Shown here one piece after another: positions 13,701 to 24,024 of a DNA stretch of 64,000 bases (within the stretch, counting starts at the first letter, position 1; every line of letters starts with the position of its first letter). The DNA lies in the NCBI GenBank assembly GCA_019426215.1, contig CM033392.1, positions 51,883,149 through 51,947,148 on the forward strand, written 5' to 3'. Position numbers and translations under genes: made by a program. Under the pieces are notes generated by a model that saw only the letters and a program-made list of their open reading frames with translations, did no database searches and was not told the origin of the DNA. The stretch comes from Buddleja alternifolia. Taxonomy: Eukaryota; Streptophyta; Magnoliopsida; Lamiales; Scrophulariaceae.

Positions 13701-14994
13701 AGAAATAGAGAGCATTCTTAAGATGCAACATGCTGCAACCCATGGGAATGACCCGTATATAGATGATTATTACCACCAAGCCCGTCTCGCGAAGAAATCT
13801 GCTGAAACAAGGTCAAAACATCGTTTTTGCCCTTCCAACCATAAAGAACAATCTTCAAGATCCCGTAATAGTACAGAATCACTACCACATCTTCACGTTG
13901 ATGCTCTTGGAAGGGTTTGTTTTTCTTCAATTCGTAGGCCCGGCCCGCTACTCCACACTGACCCTCCTCCCTCTGCTTGTGGAGATAATAATCCCGAACA
14001 AAAACTATCTGAAAAACCTCTAGAACAAGAACCAATGCTTGCAGCTAGGGTAACAATTGAAGATGGGATTTCTCTTCTTCTAGAAGTGGATGACATTGAC
14101 CGTCTCTTACAATTTACTCAACCCCAGGATGGTGGGGCGCAGTTTAGGCGGAAACGCCATAGTCTTTTAGAAGGCTTAGCTGCTTCTCTTCAGCTGGTTG
14201 ACCCGTTGGGGAAAACTGGCCACTCAGTTGGGCTATCTCCCAAAGACGATATAGTCTTTTTACGAATAGTTTCTCTTTCCAAAGGCCGAAAACTCATTTC
14301 AAAGTTTCTACACCTTCTTTTACCTGGTAGTGAACTTCTTCGAGTAGTTTGCATGGCCATCTTTCGCCATTTAAGATTTCTATTCGGTGTTCTTCCAGCT
14401 GATACAGAATCAGTCAATACCATAGACAATCTTGCCAAAACAGTCTCTTTATGTGTAGGTGGTATGGACCTTAATTCTTTGAGTGCTTGTCTTGCAGCTG
14501 TAGTCTGTTCATCCGAACAGCCGCCGCTTCGTCCAATAGGAAGCCCTTCTGGTGACGGCGCATCAGTAATTTTGAAGTCTGTTTTAGAAAGAGCAACGAT
14601 TTTATTAAGAGATCCTCAATCTGCCAACAGCAACTTCAACATGCCTAATCCTACTCTTTGGCAGGCTTCATTTGATGCGTTTTTTGGTCTCCTTACAAAA
14701 CATTGTGTCGGCAAATATGATAGTATTGTGCAATCATTAATTTCTCAGAACCCGTCAAATGCAGAGTCGGTTGGGTCAGAGGCTGCAAGAGCTGTAAGCC
14801 GAGAAATGCCTGTTGAACTTTTACGTGCTAGTCTTCCACACACTGATGAGAGTCAAAAGAAACTGTTAATGAATTTTGCTCAGAGATCTATGCCTGTTAC
14901 TGGATTTAATGCTCATGGCGGAAATAGTGGACAAATAAATTCAGAGGCGGTGAGGTTGGCTGAAATGGTTGCTTCTAGAAGCTACGAAGTGTAA
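1737..14994 (+). CDS. PAT1: PAT1 homolog, mRNA-decapping activator (five coding exons)
   Basis: Exons, read from GT/AG borders that keep the frame, are 1737-1800, 2036-2208, 3054-3110, 9532-9607 and 12872-14994, giving 830 residues, about the usual length for plant PAT1 proteins. The N-terminus carries the family signatures [30 protein letters not shown] and [16 protein letters not shown] Ser/Pro/Gln-rich middle follows. [11 protein letters not shown] sits at about residues 396-406. The last roughly 325 residues form the helical Pat1 C-terminal domain (ILLRDPQ and GKYDSIVQ near its end). PAT1 family proteins bind deadenylated mRNA with LSM1-7, activate DCP2 decapping and sit in P-bodies; in Arabidopsis PAT1 is an MPK4 substrate. 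Introns 3 (6.4 kb) and 4 (3.3 kb) are enlarged by inserted DNA, but every splice site looks intact, so the gene is probably functional. The start is the first ATG whose splice phase joins exon 2. Confidence 0.93.
2209..3053 (+). other. PAT1 intron 2
   Basis: This 845-base intron starts gtaaaa and ends ttttctag. It is AT-rich, with small open frames that lack any recognisable domain. I see no repeat or RNA gene in it. Confidence 0.7.
3606..5111. repeat. Cluster of GC-rich tRNA-like (SINE-like) repeats, left block in PAT1 intron 3
   Basis: A unit of about 250 bases recurs in both orientations. Read in its + sense it starts GCCCAATTGGTGGTATAAGG and ends CCCACTTCCTAACAATAAAA. Units: 3606-3803 (-, lacking the B-box part), 3805-4065 (+), 4069-4267 (-), 4270-4356 (-, tail only), 4357-4574 (+), 4575-4638 (+, tail fragment), 4639-4862 (-) and 4864-5111 (-). 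The head has TGGCATAAGTTG (A-box-like) and, 33 bases after the start of that motif, GGTTCAACTCC (B-box-like), which is the RNA polymerase III promoter layout of tRNA-derived SINEs. Units abut head-to-head (3803/3805) and tail-to-tail (4638), making strong palindromes. All long open frames here are repeat artefacts. A foldback or TIR element built from such units is an alternative reading. Confidence 0.75.
5112..8548. other. Probable nuclear copy of mitochondrial DNA (NUMT) in PAT1 intron 3
   Basis: Base composition changes abruptly from both the GC-rich repeats and the AT-rich intron to purine-rich, balanced DNA. Phrases such as 'aagccgttgcgcgtaagcgc', 'gggctttcattttttccttc' and 'gaatgagaaagcctagttcc' have the look of plant mitochondrial intergenic sequence. 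No complete mitochondrial gene or tRNA is recognisable. Small open frames at 6788-7084 and 7800-7997 match nothing I know. It is bounded on both sides by the head ends of the tRNA-like repeat. The mitochondrial origin is inferred from style, not proved; a plain nuclear repeat is the alternative. Confidence 0.5.
7074..7715 (+). pseudogene. Ty3/gypsy reverse transcriptase-RNase H fragment
   Basis: A 213-residue open frame starts [20 protein letters not shown], typical of the connection between gypsy reverse transcriptase and RNase H. It continues through [26 protein letters not shown] (RNase H start, with SARDTS near the first catalytic Asp) and [15 protein letters not shown]. The upstream palm domain with its catalytic aspartates, the integrase and the LTRs are all absent. 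It lies inside the mitochondrial-like segment. Plant mitochondrial genomes often carry such retrotransposon scraps, so it may have travelled from nucleus to mitochondrion and back. It is not a functional gene. Confidence 0.75.
8549..9022 (+). repeat. Two tRNA-like (SINE-like) repeat copies, right block in PAT1 intron 3
   Basis: One copy lacking its first bases runs 8549-8765. One full copy runs 8769-9022 and starts GCCCAATTGG. They are in tandem in the + sense and carry the same B-box-like GGTTCAACTCC (the second copy reads GGTTCAACTACC at that site). The block ends CTTCCTAACAG, the inverse of the CTGTTAGGAAG that opens the left block at 3604. The two blocks plus the DNA between them are therefore framed by inverted ends. 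Confidence 0.75.
9281..9457 (+). repeat. Tandem duplication, two units of 88 bases
   Basis: The stretch beginning tgctgaaatgttacac at 9281 repeats at 9369 with only a few substitutions. It lies just before PAT1 exon 4 (9532) and leaves the acceptor site tttgtgcag intact. Confidence 0.9.
9608..12871 (+). other. PAT1 intron 4
   Basis: This 3.3-kb intron starts gtgagttc and ends gttacttcag. Apart from the inverted-repeat element at 11526-12142 it is AT-rich DNA with short meaningless open frames. I recognise no gene or RNA in it. Confidence 0.7.
11526..12142. mobile_element. Short inverted-repeat transposon (MITE-like) in PAT1 intron 4
   Basis: The ends are perfect 14-base inverted repeats, CTCTGTTTGGTTCA at 11526-11539 and its complement at 12129-12142. 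A second, weaker inner pair begins ggctctgtttgg near 11683 and is matched around 12080-12093. The inside is A-rich and non-coding; the open frames on both strands at 11860-12190 are low-complexity artefacts. I could not find a convincing target duplication. Ends of this kind occur in hAT and Mutator relatives. Confidence 0.6.
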
Positions 14995-15215
14995 ATGCTG
15001 TGTTCTGCAGGCCTTTTTTTGTTGCAGGGCAAAGATGGAAGCATGTTTATACGTTAGGCGGAATTTTAATGCCTGAAGCGTGCTTGTGAAAGGATTCATG
15101 TTTCTGCTTCTTTTTTTTTCCATTTGTTTACCATATTATATAACTGTGTATTATGTGAAAAGCTCTGGAATGCTTTTTGAATCTAGAGCTTTTTTTTTAT
15201 GCTCGTTTGTATTAA
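14995..15215 (+). other. 3' UTR region of the PAT1 homolog
   Basis: The stop codon TAA at 14992-14994 is followed by AT- and T-rich DNA ending around a 'gtattaaacg' stretch. No canonical AATAAA is obvious, so the poly(A) site is not placed. Confidence 0.4.
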
Positions 15216-15436
15216 ACGTTTAAGTGGTGAGGGTGAGATGTAGAGGTAAGGCGTTGAGAATGCAGACGATTGGTGTTGCTTCCTCCTTAGAGTCTATAGA
15301 AAGTAGAAAAACTCTTCTATAGAAAGGGTGGGGAAATAGTGCAGTTTATGAAGAGAAAGCTTGTGTAATAATCACATACATTGACGTTTCTTTGAATATT
15401 TCAGGACCTAGATCCCATTGTTACAGGTTGTGCAGA

Positions 15437-15455
15437 TCTCTCTCTCTCTCTCTCC
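15437..15455. repeat. (TC)n microsatellite
   Basis: An uninterrupted TC dinucleotide run about 19 bases long. Confidence 0.9.
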
Positions 15456-16785
15456 CCTAATAACTCTTTTGCCGATGGTTCTTATCTGGTTTGCTTAGTT
15501 TGAGGATTCTTAATTTTGGAAGCTACAGATCTTTAATTGGTTATTTGAATGAGTGGACTTAAAAACTAGAATAGATAGTTTGGCAGTTCTATCCTATTGA
15601 TGAAGGGAGACTAAATTCATTGCTAGACGTAGAGTTCATTAATTTTCTGTGTTCGAATCTCATTTAGAATATGAAGCTACTTTATGGATGAATTAGTTAT
15701 GAGTTACCGGTGACTGACTTATAGTATTTGATTTATTCGGGATTACAATTTATTTCTTAGTGTGTTAGTGGGATTGTGGTGATCAAAATTGGGTTGTGTT
15801 CGAGTGAGTTCTGGCAAAAGTTTTATTATATGACAATTAGATCCATCCGGAGCTTGCCTTTTGTCAACTAAAAAAGAAGGAAAACCAAATGTGGCAACAA
15901 GAAAAGTATAAAATTTGTTTGGCAGCTCTAGAGAGCGTAGAAAATATATTGATGGGTGTCCTATTAGTACTTCTACAAAACAAAGAATAAAATTCCACTT
16001 ATCTAGAGTATATCTTTCTGTGTTCAAGGTATTTTTTCTAGTAAATTTTTCTTTACCAACTTTTACAAGATGGATAATCGAAAAGAAGTAATTTAATTGA
16101 TCTCACTCGTTACTTTCTACATTGAGGTATTTTGATTTTGATTTTGGTAGTAGTTCATAAACCAATTATTTTTGTAGTGAAAAAAAGATTTAATGGGGTT
16201 GTGGTAAAACTTTTCAAATGATAACTTGGCTAAATTTGGACAATGCATATGTGAAATTCCTATTGGAATGTTTAAGGAGTGTTAGTATATTGATAATCTT
16301 TTGGCGCCCATTCAATATTAAAAGAAATTACGTAGTAGATTATAGATGGGCTTGCTATTGCATTATAGCAATAAATTACCTTTAAGAGTCTTCAATTTTT
16401 TTTTCCCTTTCTTCTAAATTATATGTAATACATAAATTGACATAGATTATTTATTGTAAGAAGAAAATCAAATCATGATGAATGGACGTATTGTATTAAA
16501 TTTAAAGATATTAGACTTTTAGGCTTCTTAGCAAATATTTTCTTTGAAGTGCAATGTCGATGAGAAGACGGTTCTTCTTTCGTAAAAAACTTGTGTAAAA
16601 GACACTATAGAGAATCAGGTATTTTCATCATGTGAAATATGGCGGTCGAGAGCTTCAAAAGTTATATAGAACCATCAGATACATACAAGTTGTCTTTTAA
16701 AATTATCGACATCTGGAATTTTCATAAACTCCTCATATGATAAAGGTTCTTTTCATTGTTCAAAACAATGTGAGTTCGTACTAAT

Positions 16786-16787
16786 AT

Positions 16788-16822
<35 letters not shown>
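16786..16822. repeat. (TAA)n microsatellite
   Basis: About twelve uninterrupted TAA units; likely length-polymorphic. Confidence 0.95.
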
Positions 16823-17491
16823 GTTGAAACAAAGGTGAAAATGCATAATTATTGGATTTAATGTGACATTTAGACCAAAATAACTGTTTATTGAAAGTTG
16901 GAGATATTTTTCACATGGCCACCTTTGCTTGTTTGGTAGTCATGCGTTGACTGACAGCCTTAACATGAACTAAGGATATGTTTGACTTCAATTTAATTAA
17001 AGGATGACAACAATTAATAAGGTGACATATAATGAAAATAATAAACACAATTGAATCAAGTGACGTGAGAAGAACTTGACAGAAGTTGCACGTTTCCACG
17101 TTATGTTCCTACAAGTCAACATTTTGTATTATCATAATTATGGGGTAACATAATAAAAATAATATATTGCATGCAAATTACTATATATGATTAATTTTAT
17201 TATTTTTGTCTTTAAATAAATTTTCATATAATTTTATTGTACACCATTATTATTTATGTACAAGTAGAATCCCCACAATGACACCAAACAATGTTATTAT
17301 TATTTTTAGCATATAGTAAAGATGTTCTTTAAATACAATTAAGCATCTATCACCGCCATTTACATAAATCTAAATAAAGGAATAATCATTTAACTCAAGA
17401 TTCCTTCATTTTGCAGTGTATCCTATCCCTACAAACAAAATCCAAAATAAAAAAGAAATAAAAGAAAAAAGAAAGTAAAATTAATTAAAGT

Positions 17492-17514
17492 CACACACAC
17501 AGACACACACACAC
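17492..17514. repeat. (CA)n microsatellite
   Basis: A CA run with one interruption (acagacac). Confidence 0.85.
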
Positions 17515-17882
17515 TAAATATGAATGGATTGGTTATAGCCTATAGTTTTCATTAGAAAATTCTAGTTCAAACCCGATTTCACCAAGTGCGAATGTACGTA
17601 ATTCACAAACTTATAGTGAATTACACTTATTATGTGATTAATCAATCACCTTCTGAATTATATTTAGGTTCGAACAACTAAATTCGGCCTAGAATTTCAC
17701 TCGTTACATGGCAATATTTCCGTGTTTAATGCCATTTTGTTATCTCCTCATTTCATGGCTTTCTTCATCGTTAGTTATACTCATCAACATGCTCCACTTT
17801 TCTTCCTTTCCAATTTTCAGATTTTCTTAATCTTTATTTCACATTGTACATTCACATATACATACACTCTCTCTCTATGTAC

Positions 17883-18090
17883 ATATATATATATATATAT
17901 ATATTCCATTTCTAGCTGCCTTTTGACATTTAAACTGTAATTATTAATTGGTGTTTGTCTTTTGGTCTTCTTTCTATATATCCACTACAGGTACTATATA
18001 CTCCGCATTCAACATTTCTTCTTCTAGTTTAAAGGTCAGCCCTTGTATTTATATGTGTACATCTATATATATATATATATATATATATGT
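17883..18090. repeat. Two (TA)n microsatellites
   Basis: TA runs lie at 17883-17905 and 18063-18089, in the AT-rich DNA preceding the epimerase gene. Confidence 0.9.
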
Positions 18091-18296
18091 TATATTCATC
18101 TTGTTAATTTTATGATCTGGGATTTGTGTTCGGAATCCCAAAAGTTGAATTTGTGAATTAGAATGTAAGTTGGTGGAAAGATGTTGTATTTTTGGTTGAT
18201 CATCTCTTATATATGTATATATATATGGATTATGACACGGCCGATCTTGTCAGTCGAAGATTTTTTAACTTGAATTATGATCATTAATGCTGCAGA

Positions 18297-18374
18297 ATTT
18301 TACAGTGAGAAGACGACTCGTTGATTAATTTATACGACGAAAACTTGTGAGTTTGAAGATAGATATATATCTAA
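18297..18374 (+). other. Candidate non-coding 5' exon of the epimerase gene
   Basis: The stretch is bounded by an acceptor-like 'gctgcag' and a donor-like 'aag|gtacaa'. It contains no ATG. Plant epimerases of this family normally have about 20 more N-terminal residues than the coding exons below supply, and the first recognised coding exon follows an acceptor. A leader exon upstream is therefore expected, and this is only one candidate. Transcript data would decide. Confidence 0.2.
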
Positions 18375-18498
18375 GGTACAAATTGGTTGCATTTGCCTAC
18401 TTTTTTTTCTTTTTAGTTTTTACAATAATGTGATTCATTTAGAAATTATCATGTGTAGTAGTTCTCTGGTTAAATGATTAACTGATTAAGGTAAAGTA

Positions 18499-18890
18499 CA
18501 GGGACGAAGCTAGAATCTTTAGTTTTGGAGGCGAGAACGATACTTTGGCTCATACTAAAGGGCAATGCAGTAATTTGATGGAGACGGAATTTGAGATTAT
18601 AAACAGGCAATAGAAACAGGGTCAAGGGGTGGGAAGATTTCGGGGTCGAGCTGTCCTTCGTGTTCCATATCCATTCAGATACATAAACAGGAACGGAGCC
18701 ATAATCTTTAGTTTTAGAGGCGAGATTGGTACTTTGATTCATATGGGAAGGCAATATAGTAATTTGAAGGAGACGGAATCTTAAATTCCGTTTAAGTTTC
18801 CTATAGAATTTATATTATAGACAGAGCAATATAGACAGGGTAGGACGGGGGGAAGACTTCAGGGGCCCGTTTTTCTACTTGTTTTGTATC
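18499..18890 (+). repeat. Degenerate tandem repeat, period about 189 bases, broken by a copia insertion
   Basis: Units starting cagggacgaagctagaat (18499) and caggaacggagccataat (18688) share long stretches. A third unit start, cagggatgaagccagaac, lies at about 24046 beyond the inserted element. Read without the insertion, unit 2 runs directly into unit 3. Confidence 0.7.
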
Positions 18891-19372
18891 TGTTGTGGAA
18901 CTCAGAGTCATATTCCACCAAATATAGAAATAGCAAGGGAAATATTGTACTAGAAAACCACACTAGATTTAATTCCCAGGAAAGATTGGAGGCGTCACAA
19001 CGGTCGCGCTTAAAACCCAACCTCCTAGACAGAATTAACTAGACGAATTTAATAGCACAATATAACACTACAACTATAACTAACAATGGCTACTTGAAGA
19101 ATAGCACAAAATAAAGAACACCAAATTTAACGAGGTTCGGCTAATTTAGCCTACGTCCTCGGACCCTCACCAAAATATTTCACTAAAGGACTAAAGTGAA
19201 ACTATTACAAACTATAGAGGAAGAAAGAAGAAATTGCTAAAAGACTTAGGCAATTTGGGATGTTTTCAAATGTACATAGGTGGTCTCCTTTTATAGGATA
19301 AAGGGACCACCCTTTACAATCATTTTCCAATGTGGGATAATTTAGCTTCTTGAAATGAAGCCATCTTCAACA
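18891..19372 (-). repeat. 3' LTR of the young copia element
   Basis: Left-hand LTR (3' LTR, as the element is on the - strand), 482 bases, preceded by GTATC. It appears identical to the other LTR. Confidence 0.96.
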
Positions 19373-19439
19373 AATCTCCACCTTGGCGAATTTCAAAATC
19401 TTCAATCTCCTCGTCAAACGGGGTCACCAAAACCAATCT

Positions 19440-22400
19440 TCAAATTTTGACAATGTTGATCAAGTCCAAATAAAATTTGAACTTGATTGCAGTCACAACT
19501 TTTGTCAACATATCAGCAGGATTCTCAGTAGTATGGATCTTCTCGATTCTGACTCCACCTTCTTCGAGTATCTCTCTTATGAAATGATACCGAACATCAA
19601 TGTGCTTCGTCCTTGCATGATAAACTTGGTTCTTTGCTAAATGGATAGCACTTTGACTATCACAATGAATTTTGACATACTTTTGTCCAATCCCTAGTTC
19701 ACCAAGCAACCCTTGAAGCCAAATTGCTTCCTTTACAGCCTCTGAAATTGCCATATACTCTGCTTCCGTAGTAGACAGAGCAACCGTTGACTGTAAGGTA
19801 GACTTCCAACTGACTGGTGCTTTAGCAAGAGTAAATACGTAGTCTGTAGTTGATCTACGCTTATCTAAATCACCAGCATAGTCTGAATCGCAATATCCGA
19901 CTACATACTGACTATGTTCCCGCTCAAATATCAAACCAACATCAGCTGTGTCATGGATGTATCGCAAAATCCATTTCACAGCTTGCCAATGTTCCTTTCC
20001 AGGATCATGCATATACCTGCTCACAACCCCCACTGCTTGGGAACTATCAGGCCTCGTACACACCATAGCATACATCAAGCTACCAACAGCATTTGCATAC
20101 GGTACTTTTGACATGTATTCCCGTTCTGCATCAGATTTCGGTGACAAAGCGGCGCTAAGCTTAAAATGAGGAGCAAGCGGAGTACTAACTGGTTTTGACT
20201 TTTCATCAATGCCAAAACGCCTCAACATCCTACTCAGATATTGTTTCTGAGTCAAACAAAGCCTCCTCAATTTTCTATCTCTGAAAATCTCCATGCCGAG
20301 AATCTTCTTCGCCTCACCTAGATCCTTCATCTCGAACTCCCTTTTCAAATGAGTCTTCAACTTCTCAATTTCTATTAGACTCGGGGAGGCAATCAACATA
20401 TCATCAACATACAGAAGAAGATATATGAAGGATCCATCTTGTAGCTTGTGCAAATACACACAATGATCGTATTTGCTTCTTGTGTACCCAATTCCCATCA
20501 TAAACTTGTCAAATCGCTTGTACCACTGCCTCGGAGATTGCTTCAATCCGTACAACGATTTTTGAAGTTTACAAACCAAATTTTCATTTTCAGCAACTTT
20601 GAATCCCTCTGGCTGAGTCATATAGATTTCCTCTTCCAAGTCTCCATGTAAAAATGCAGTTTTTACATCCAACTGAACTAGTTCAAAATCCAACTGTGCT
20701 ACCAAAGCCAACAAAATTCTAATGGAGGAGTGTTTTACAACTGGAGAAAACACTTCATTATAATCAATGCCCTCCTTCTGAGCGTAACCTTTGGCCACCA
20801 ATCTGGCTTTGTAGCGAACATCACCTTGGCTAGGAAATCCATCTTTCTTTGCAAATACCCATTTGCATCCAATTGCCTTCTTTCCCTTCGGGAGACTGGC
20901 CAGTTCCCATGTTTGATTCTTATGAAGGGACTGCATTTCTTCACTCATGGCAATCCTCCACTTATCTTTCTCTGGTCCTTTGACTGCTTCAATATAAGTG
21001 GTAGGAACATCATCAGCGGCAATTGCAGATGCACAAGCCACCATATCATCAAAGCGAGCAGGCTTTCTGATTGTCCTCTTTGGCTTGCTAGTTGCAATTG
21101 ATTCAAGTTGCTGTGGAAGTTCTTGGGGTTGAACTTCCTCTTCTTCAAAATCTCCTTCTACCGTAGGAGAATGATCAAGAGTTTCTTGATCTGCTGGGAC
21201 AACAAACTTTTCAAACTCCACCTGTTTGGGAGTACCATCCTGCTGTTCTGCATTCACCTTTTCCAACATGGTAGATTCATCAAAGGTGACATCCCTGCTA
21301 AAGATTATTTTCTTTGTCTCTGGACACCAAAGGCGATAGCCTTTTATACCAGAGGTGATCCCCATGAACACTGCTTTCTTTGCTCTAGGATCCAACTTTG
21401 ATTCCTTAACATGATAATATGCAGTGGAACCAAACACATGTAAGGAATCATAATCAGCAGCAGGCTTTCCAAACCATTTCTCAAATGGTGTTTTTCCATC
21501 AATAGCAGTAGATGGTAGACGATTAACGAGATGACACGCATATGTCACAGCCTCAGCCCAAAATTCTTTACCCAACCCAGCATTGGATAACAAACACCGA
21601 ACTTTCTCTAGCAAAGTCCGGTTCATGCGTTCTGCCACTCCGTTCTGTTGTGGTGTATGTCTAACAGTGAAGTGTCTGACAATGCCTTCATCCTCACAAA
21701 GTTTTTGAAATGGACCACTCCTAAATTCTCCACCATTGTCTGTACGGAGACGTTTGACCTTTTTATCAGTCTGAGTTTCCACCATCTTTTTCCATTTGAG
21801 GAATACCTCAAACACTTCATCCTTCGTCTTCATCGTATACACCCAAACTCTCCGGGAAAAATCATCAACAAAGGTTACAAAATAGTGTTTCCCTCCCAAA
21901 GAACTCGTTTTTGAGGGACCCCATACATCCGAATGAACATAATCCAAGATACCCTCAGTATTATGGATTGCTGTTCCAAATTTAACCCTTGTTTGTTTCC
22001 CACGAACACAATGTTCACAAAACTCCAATTTGGAGTATTTCACTCCTTTCAACAATCCTTGATTTATGAGGAGATTCAAGGATTTTCCACCTGCATGTCC
22101 CAAGCGCATATGCCATAGCCTAACTGCTTCTGAATTCCGATCATCAACAGTAACTGCTGCTACTGCACCCACAACTGTACCACCCATGTAGTGATAAGTA
22201 TTGTTGTTCTTCCGAATTCCCTTCATTACCACGAGTGCACCAGAGATGATCTTCATCACCCCATCCTTAGCTCTTACTTCAAAACCTTTCGATTCTAAAG
22301 TTCCAACGGAAATAAGGTTTTTCCTCACTTCTGGTGCATACCGAACACCCTTTAGGGTTATGATTGATCCATCGTGATTCTTCAAGCGAACTGAACCAAT

Positions 22401-23405
22401 CCCAAGTGTAGTAAGAGGAGCTTCATTTGCTGTGAAGACAACGTCATTTTGTTCTTTGAAATCAAAGAACCAATCCAAATGTGGTGTCATATGATGACTA
22501 CATGCTGAATCCAGCATCCATACTTCAGAAGCACCGCTGGATGATGTCGCCAATGAGAAGTCCGATTCGGCATCATCACACGCGGTTACATTTGATTCCG
22601 CCACGGCCTTAGAATTGCCCTTAGTTGTCAGCTTTGGGCAATCTCTCTTCCAGTGTCCTGTTTCTCGACAGTAGGCACACTCGTCTTTGCTTAGTTTATG
22701 CCTAGACTTGGATCTCCCTTTCTTTCCTTTGTTTTTGTTTTGTGAACGACCTCTGACGAACAAAACCTCTGCATCTCCGCCTGAACTAACTTGCTTGTCC
22801 TTCTTTCTCAGTTCATAACTGTACAGGGCAGCACAAACTTCGCTAAGAGATACAGCAGCCTTCCCGTGAAGTAGAGTTGTTTCAAGAAACTCAAACTCCT
22901 CAGGAAGGGATCCCAGCAACATCAGAGCCAAATCCTCGTCTTTAAAAGTCTCATCCAAATTGATCAAATCGGTAACCAGTTGATTAAAACTGGTAATGTG
23001 ACTATTCATAGTGGAACCCGAAACAAATGTGAAGCGAAAGAGCCGCTTCTTCAAATGGAGCTTATTCTGACAGCTTTTCTTCAGAAATTTCTCCTCCAGT
23101 GCCATCCACAATTTATATGCCGAGTTTTCTTTCGAAAACGCATATCTCTGCTCTCTGGATAGACACGAACGAATTGTTCCACATGCCAACCGATTCATCA
23201 TACTCCAATCTTTTTCCTCTATATCATTTGGTTTCTTCTCTTCAATAGCTAAGTATAGACCTTGTTGAAAGAGTGCGTCTACAACTTCGCTTTGCCACAT
23301 ACCAAAATGGCCTGTGCCATCAAAAGACTCCACTGCCAATCGCGTATTCGCCACAGTGGTTCTCGCCCAAATGGACGACGACGATGCTTTTGAGGTGTCT
23401 TCCAT
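19440..23405 (-). CDS. Copia gag-pol polyprotein, full length, 1321 residues
   Basis: One frame runs from MEDTSKASSS to a stop just inside the 3' LTR. Gag occupies about residues 20-235, with a CCHC zinc knuckle at C243, C246, H251 and C256. The aspartic protease motif is LDSACSHHMTP with catalytic D299 (DSA rather than the commoner DSG). The GAG-pre-integrase region has LWHMRLGH near 430. Integrase has D493, D556 and E592 (DD35E spacing intact). Reverse transcriptase spans about 835-1080, with YVDD at 999-1002. RNase H begins at about 1170 with D1173 and D1249. Length and domain order are normal for copia. The product packages and copies the element RNA and integrates the cDNA. I see no missing catalytic residue. 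Confidence 0.97.
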   Translation of the reverse strand: MEDTSKASSSSIWARTTVANTRLAVESFDGTGHFGMWQSEVVDALFQQGLYLAIEEKKPNDIEEKDWSMMNRLACGTIRSCLSREQRYAFSKENSAYKLWMALEEKFLKKSCQNKLHLKKRLFRFTFVSGSTMNSHITSFNQLVTDLINLDETFKDEDLALMLLGSLPEEFEFLETTLLHGKAAVSLSEVCAALYSYELRKKDKQVSSGGDAEVLFVRGRSQNKNKGKKGRSKSRHKLSKDECAYCRETGHWKRDCPKLTTKGNSKAVAESNVTACDDAESDFSLATSSSGASEVWMLDSACSHHMTPHLDWFFDFKEQNDVVFTANEAPLTTLGIGSVRLKNHDGSIITLKGVRYAPEVRKNLISVGTLESKGFEVRAKDGVMKIISGALVVMKGIRKNNNTYHYMGGTVVGAVAAVTVDDRNSEAVRLWHMRLGHAGGKSLNLLINQGLLKGVKYSKLEFCEHCVRGKQTRVKFGTAIHNTEGILDYVHSDVWGPSKTSSLGGKHYFVTFVDDFSRRVWVYTMKTKDEVFEVFLKWKKMVETQTDKKVKRLRTDNGGEFRSGPFQKLCEDEGIVRHFTVRHTPQQNGVAERMNRTLLEKVRCLLSNAGLGKEFWAEAVTYACHLVNRLPSTAIDGKTPFEKWFGKPAADYDSLHVFGSTAYYHVKESKLDPRAKKAVFMGITSGIKGYRLWCPETKKIIFSRDVTFDESTMLEKVNAEQQDGTPKQVEFEKFVVPADQETLDHSPTVEGDFEEEEVQPQELPQQLESIATSKPKRTIRKPARFDDMVACASAIAADDVPTTYIEAVKGPEKDKWRIAMSEEMQSLHKNQTWELASLPKGKKAIGCKWVFAKKDGFPSQGDVRYKARLVAKGYAQKEGIDYNEVFSPVVKHSSIRILLALVAQLDFELVQLDVKTAFLHGDLEEEIYMTQPEGFKVAENENLVCKLQKSLYGLKQSPRQWYKRFDKFMMGIGYTRSKYDHCVYLHKLQDGSFIYLLLYVDDMLIASPSLIEIEKLKTHLKREFEMKDLGEAKKILGMEIFRDRKLRRLCLTQKQYLSRMLRRFGIDEKSKPVSTPLAPHFKLSAALSPKSDAEREYMSKVPYANAVGSLMYAMVCTRPDSSQAVGVVSRYMHDPGKEHWQAVKWILRYIHDTADVGLIFEREHSQYVVGYCDSDYAGDLDKRRSTTDYVFTLAKAPVSWKSTLQSTVALSTTEAEYMAISEAVKEAIWLQGLLGELGIGQKYVKIHCDSQSAIHLAKNQVYHARTKHIDVRYHFIREILEEGGVRIEKIHTTENPADMLTKVVTAIKFKFYLDLINIVKI

Positions 23406-23542
23406 TTTTGGTTTACAAATTATTCTTCAATAGCCCTCCAAATGCGAAAGCCAAATAGCCCGGGAAAACTTTTCTGATGTGGAAGATCAGATTAAACTGC
23501 GACCACAGAGCATACTCAGAATACCCGAGCTCTGATACCACT

Positions 23543-24024
23543 TGTTGTGGAACTCAGAGTCATATTCCACCAAATATAGAAATAGCAAGGGAAATATTGT
23601 ACTAGAAAACCACACTAGATTTAATTCCCAGGAAAGATTGGAGGCGTCACAACGGTCGCGCTTAAAACCCAACCTCCTAGACAGAATTAACTAGACGAAT
23701 TTAATAGCACAATATAACACTACAACTATAACTAACAATGGCTACTTGAAGAATAGCACAAAATAAAGAACACCAAATTTAACGAGGTTCGGCTAATTTA
23801 GCCTACGTCCTCGGACCCTCACCAAAATATTTCACTAAAGGACTAAAGTGAAACTATTACAAACTATAGAGGAAGAAAGAAGAAATTGCTAAAAGACTTA
23901 GGCAATTTGGGATGTTTTCAAATGTACATAGGTGGTCTCCTTTTATAGGATAAAGGGACCACCCTTTACAATCATTTTCCAATGTGGGATAATTTAGCTT
24001 CTTGAAATGAAGCCATCTTCAACA
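23543..24024 (-). repeat. 5' LTR of the young copia element
   Basis: Right-hand LTR, followed by GTATC. It would hold the element promoter, directing transcription leftward, away from the epimerase coding exons that start 321 bases further on. Confidence 0.96.

Larger units (their letters stand above)
15216..17700. other. Intergenic AT-rich DNA
   Basis: No open frame with recognisable content, no RNA gene and no structured transposon is visible. It contains simple repeats, listed separately, and ordinary AT-rich sequence. It separates the PAT1 gene from the upstream region of the epimerase gene. Confidence 0.6.
18891..24024 (-). mobile_element. Complete young Ty1/copia LTR retrotransposon
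   Basis: The element is 5134 bases long, on the - strand, between two 482-base LTRs (18891-19372 and 23543-24024). Each LTR opens TGTTGTGGAAC and closes TCTTCAACA. The 5-base target duplication GTATC is intact on both sides. Next to the 5' LTR is the initiator tRNA-Met primer site (complement of gctctgatacca, 23529-23540). Next to the 3' LTR is the polypurine tract (complement of aatctccacctt, 19373-19384). Reading the LTRs against each other I find no difference, which implies very recent insertion. The coding frame is unbroken, so the element may still be autonomous. RT features resemble the Tork/Tnt1 group (tentative). Confidence 0.97.

Noticed and set aside
13262..14438. Open frames in other frames over the last PAT1 exon
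   Set aside because: Shadows of the real coding frame 12872-14994, which matches a known family throughout.
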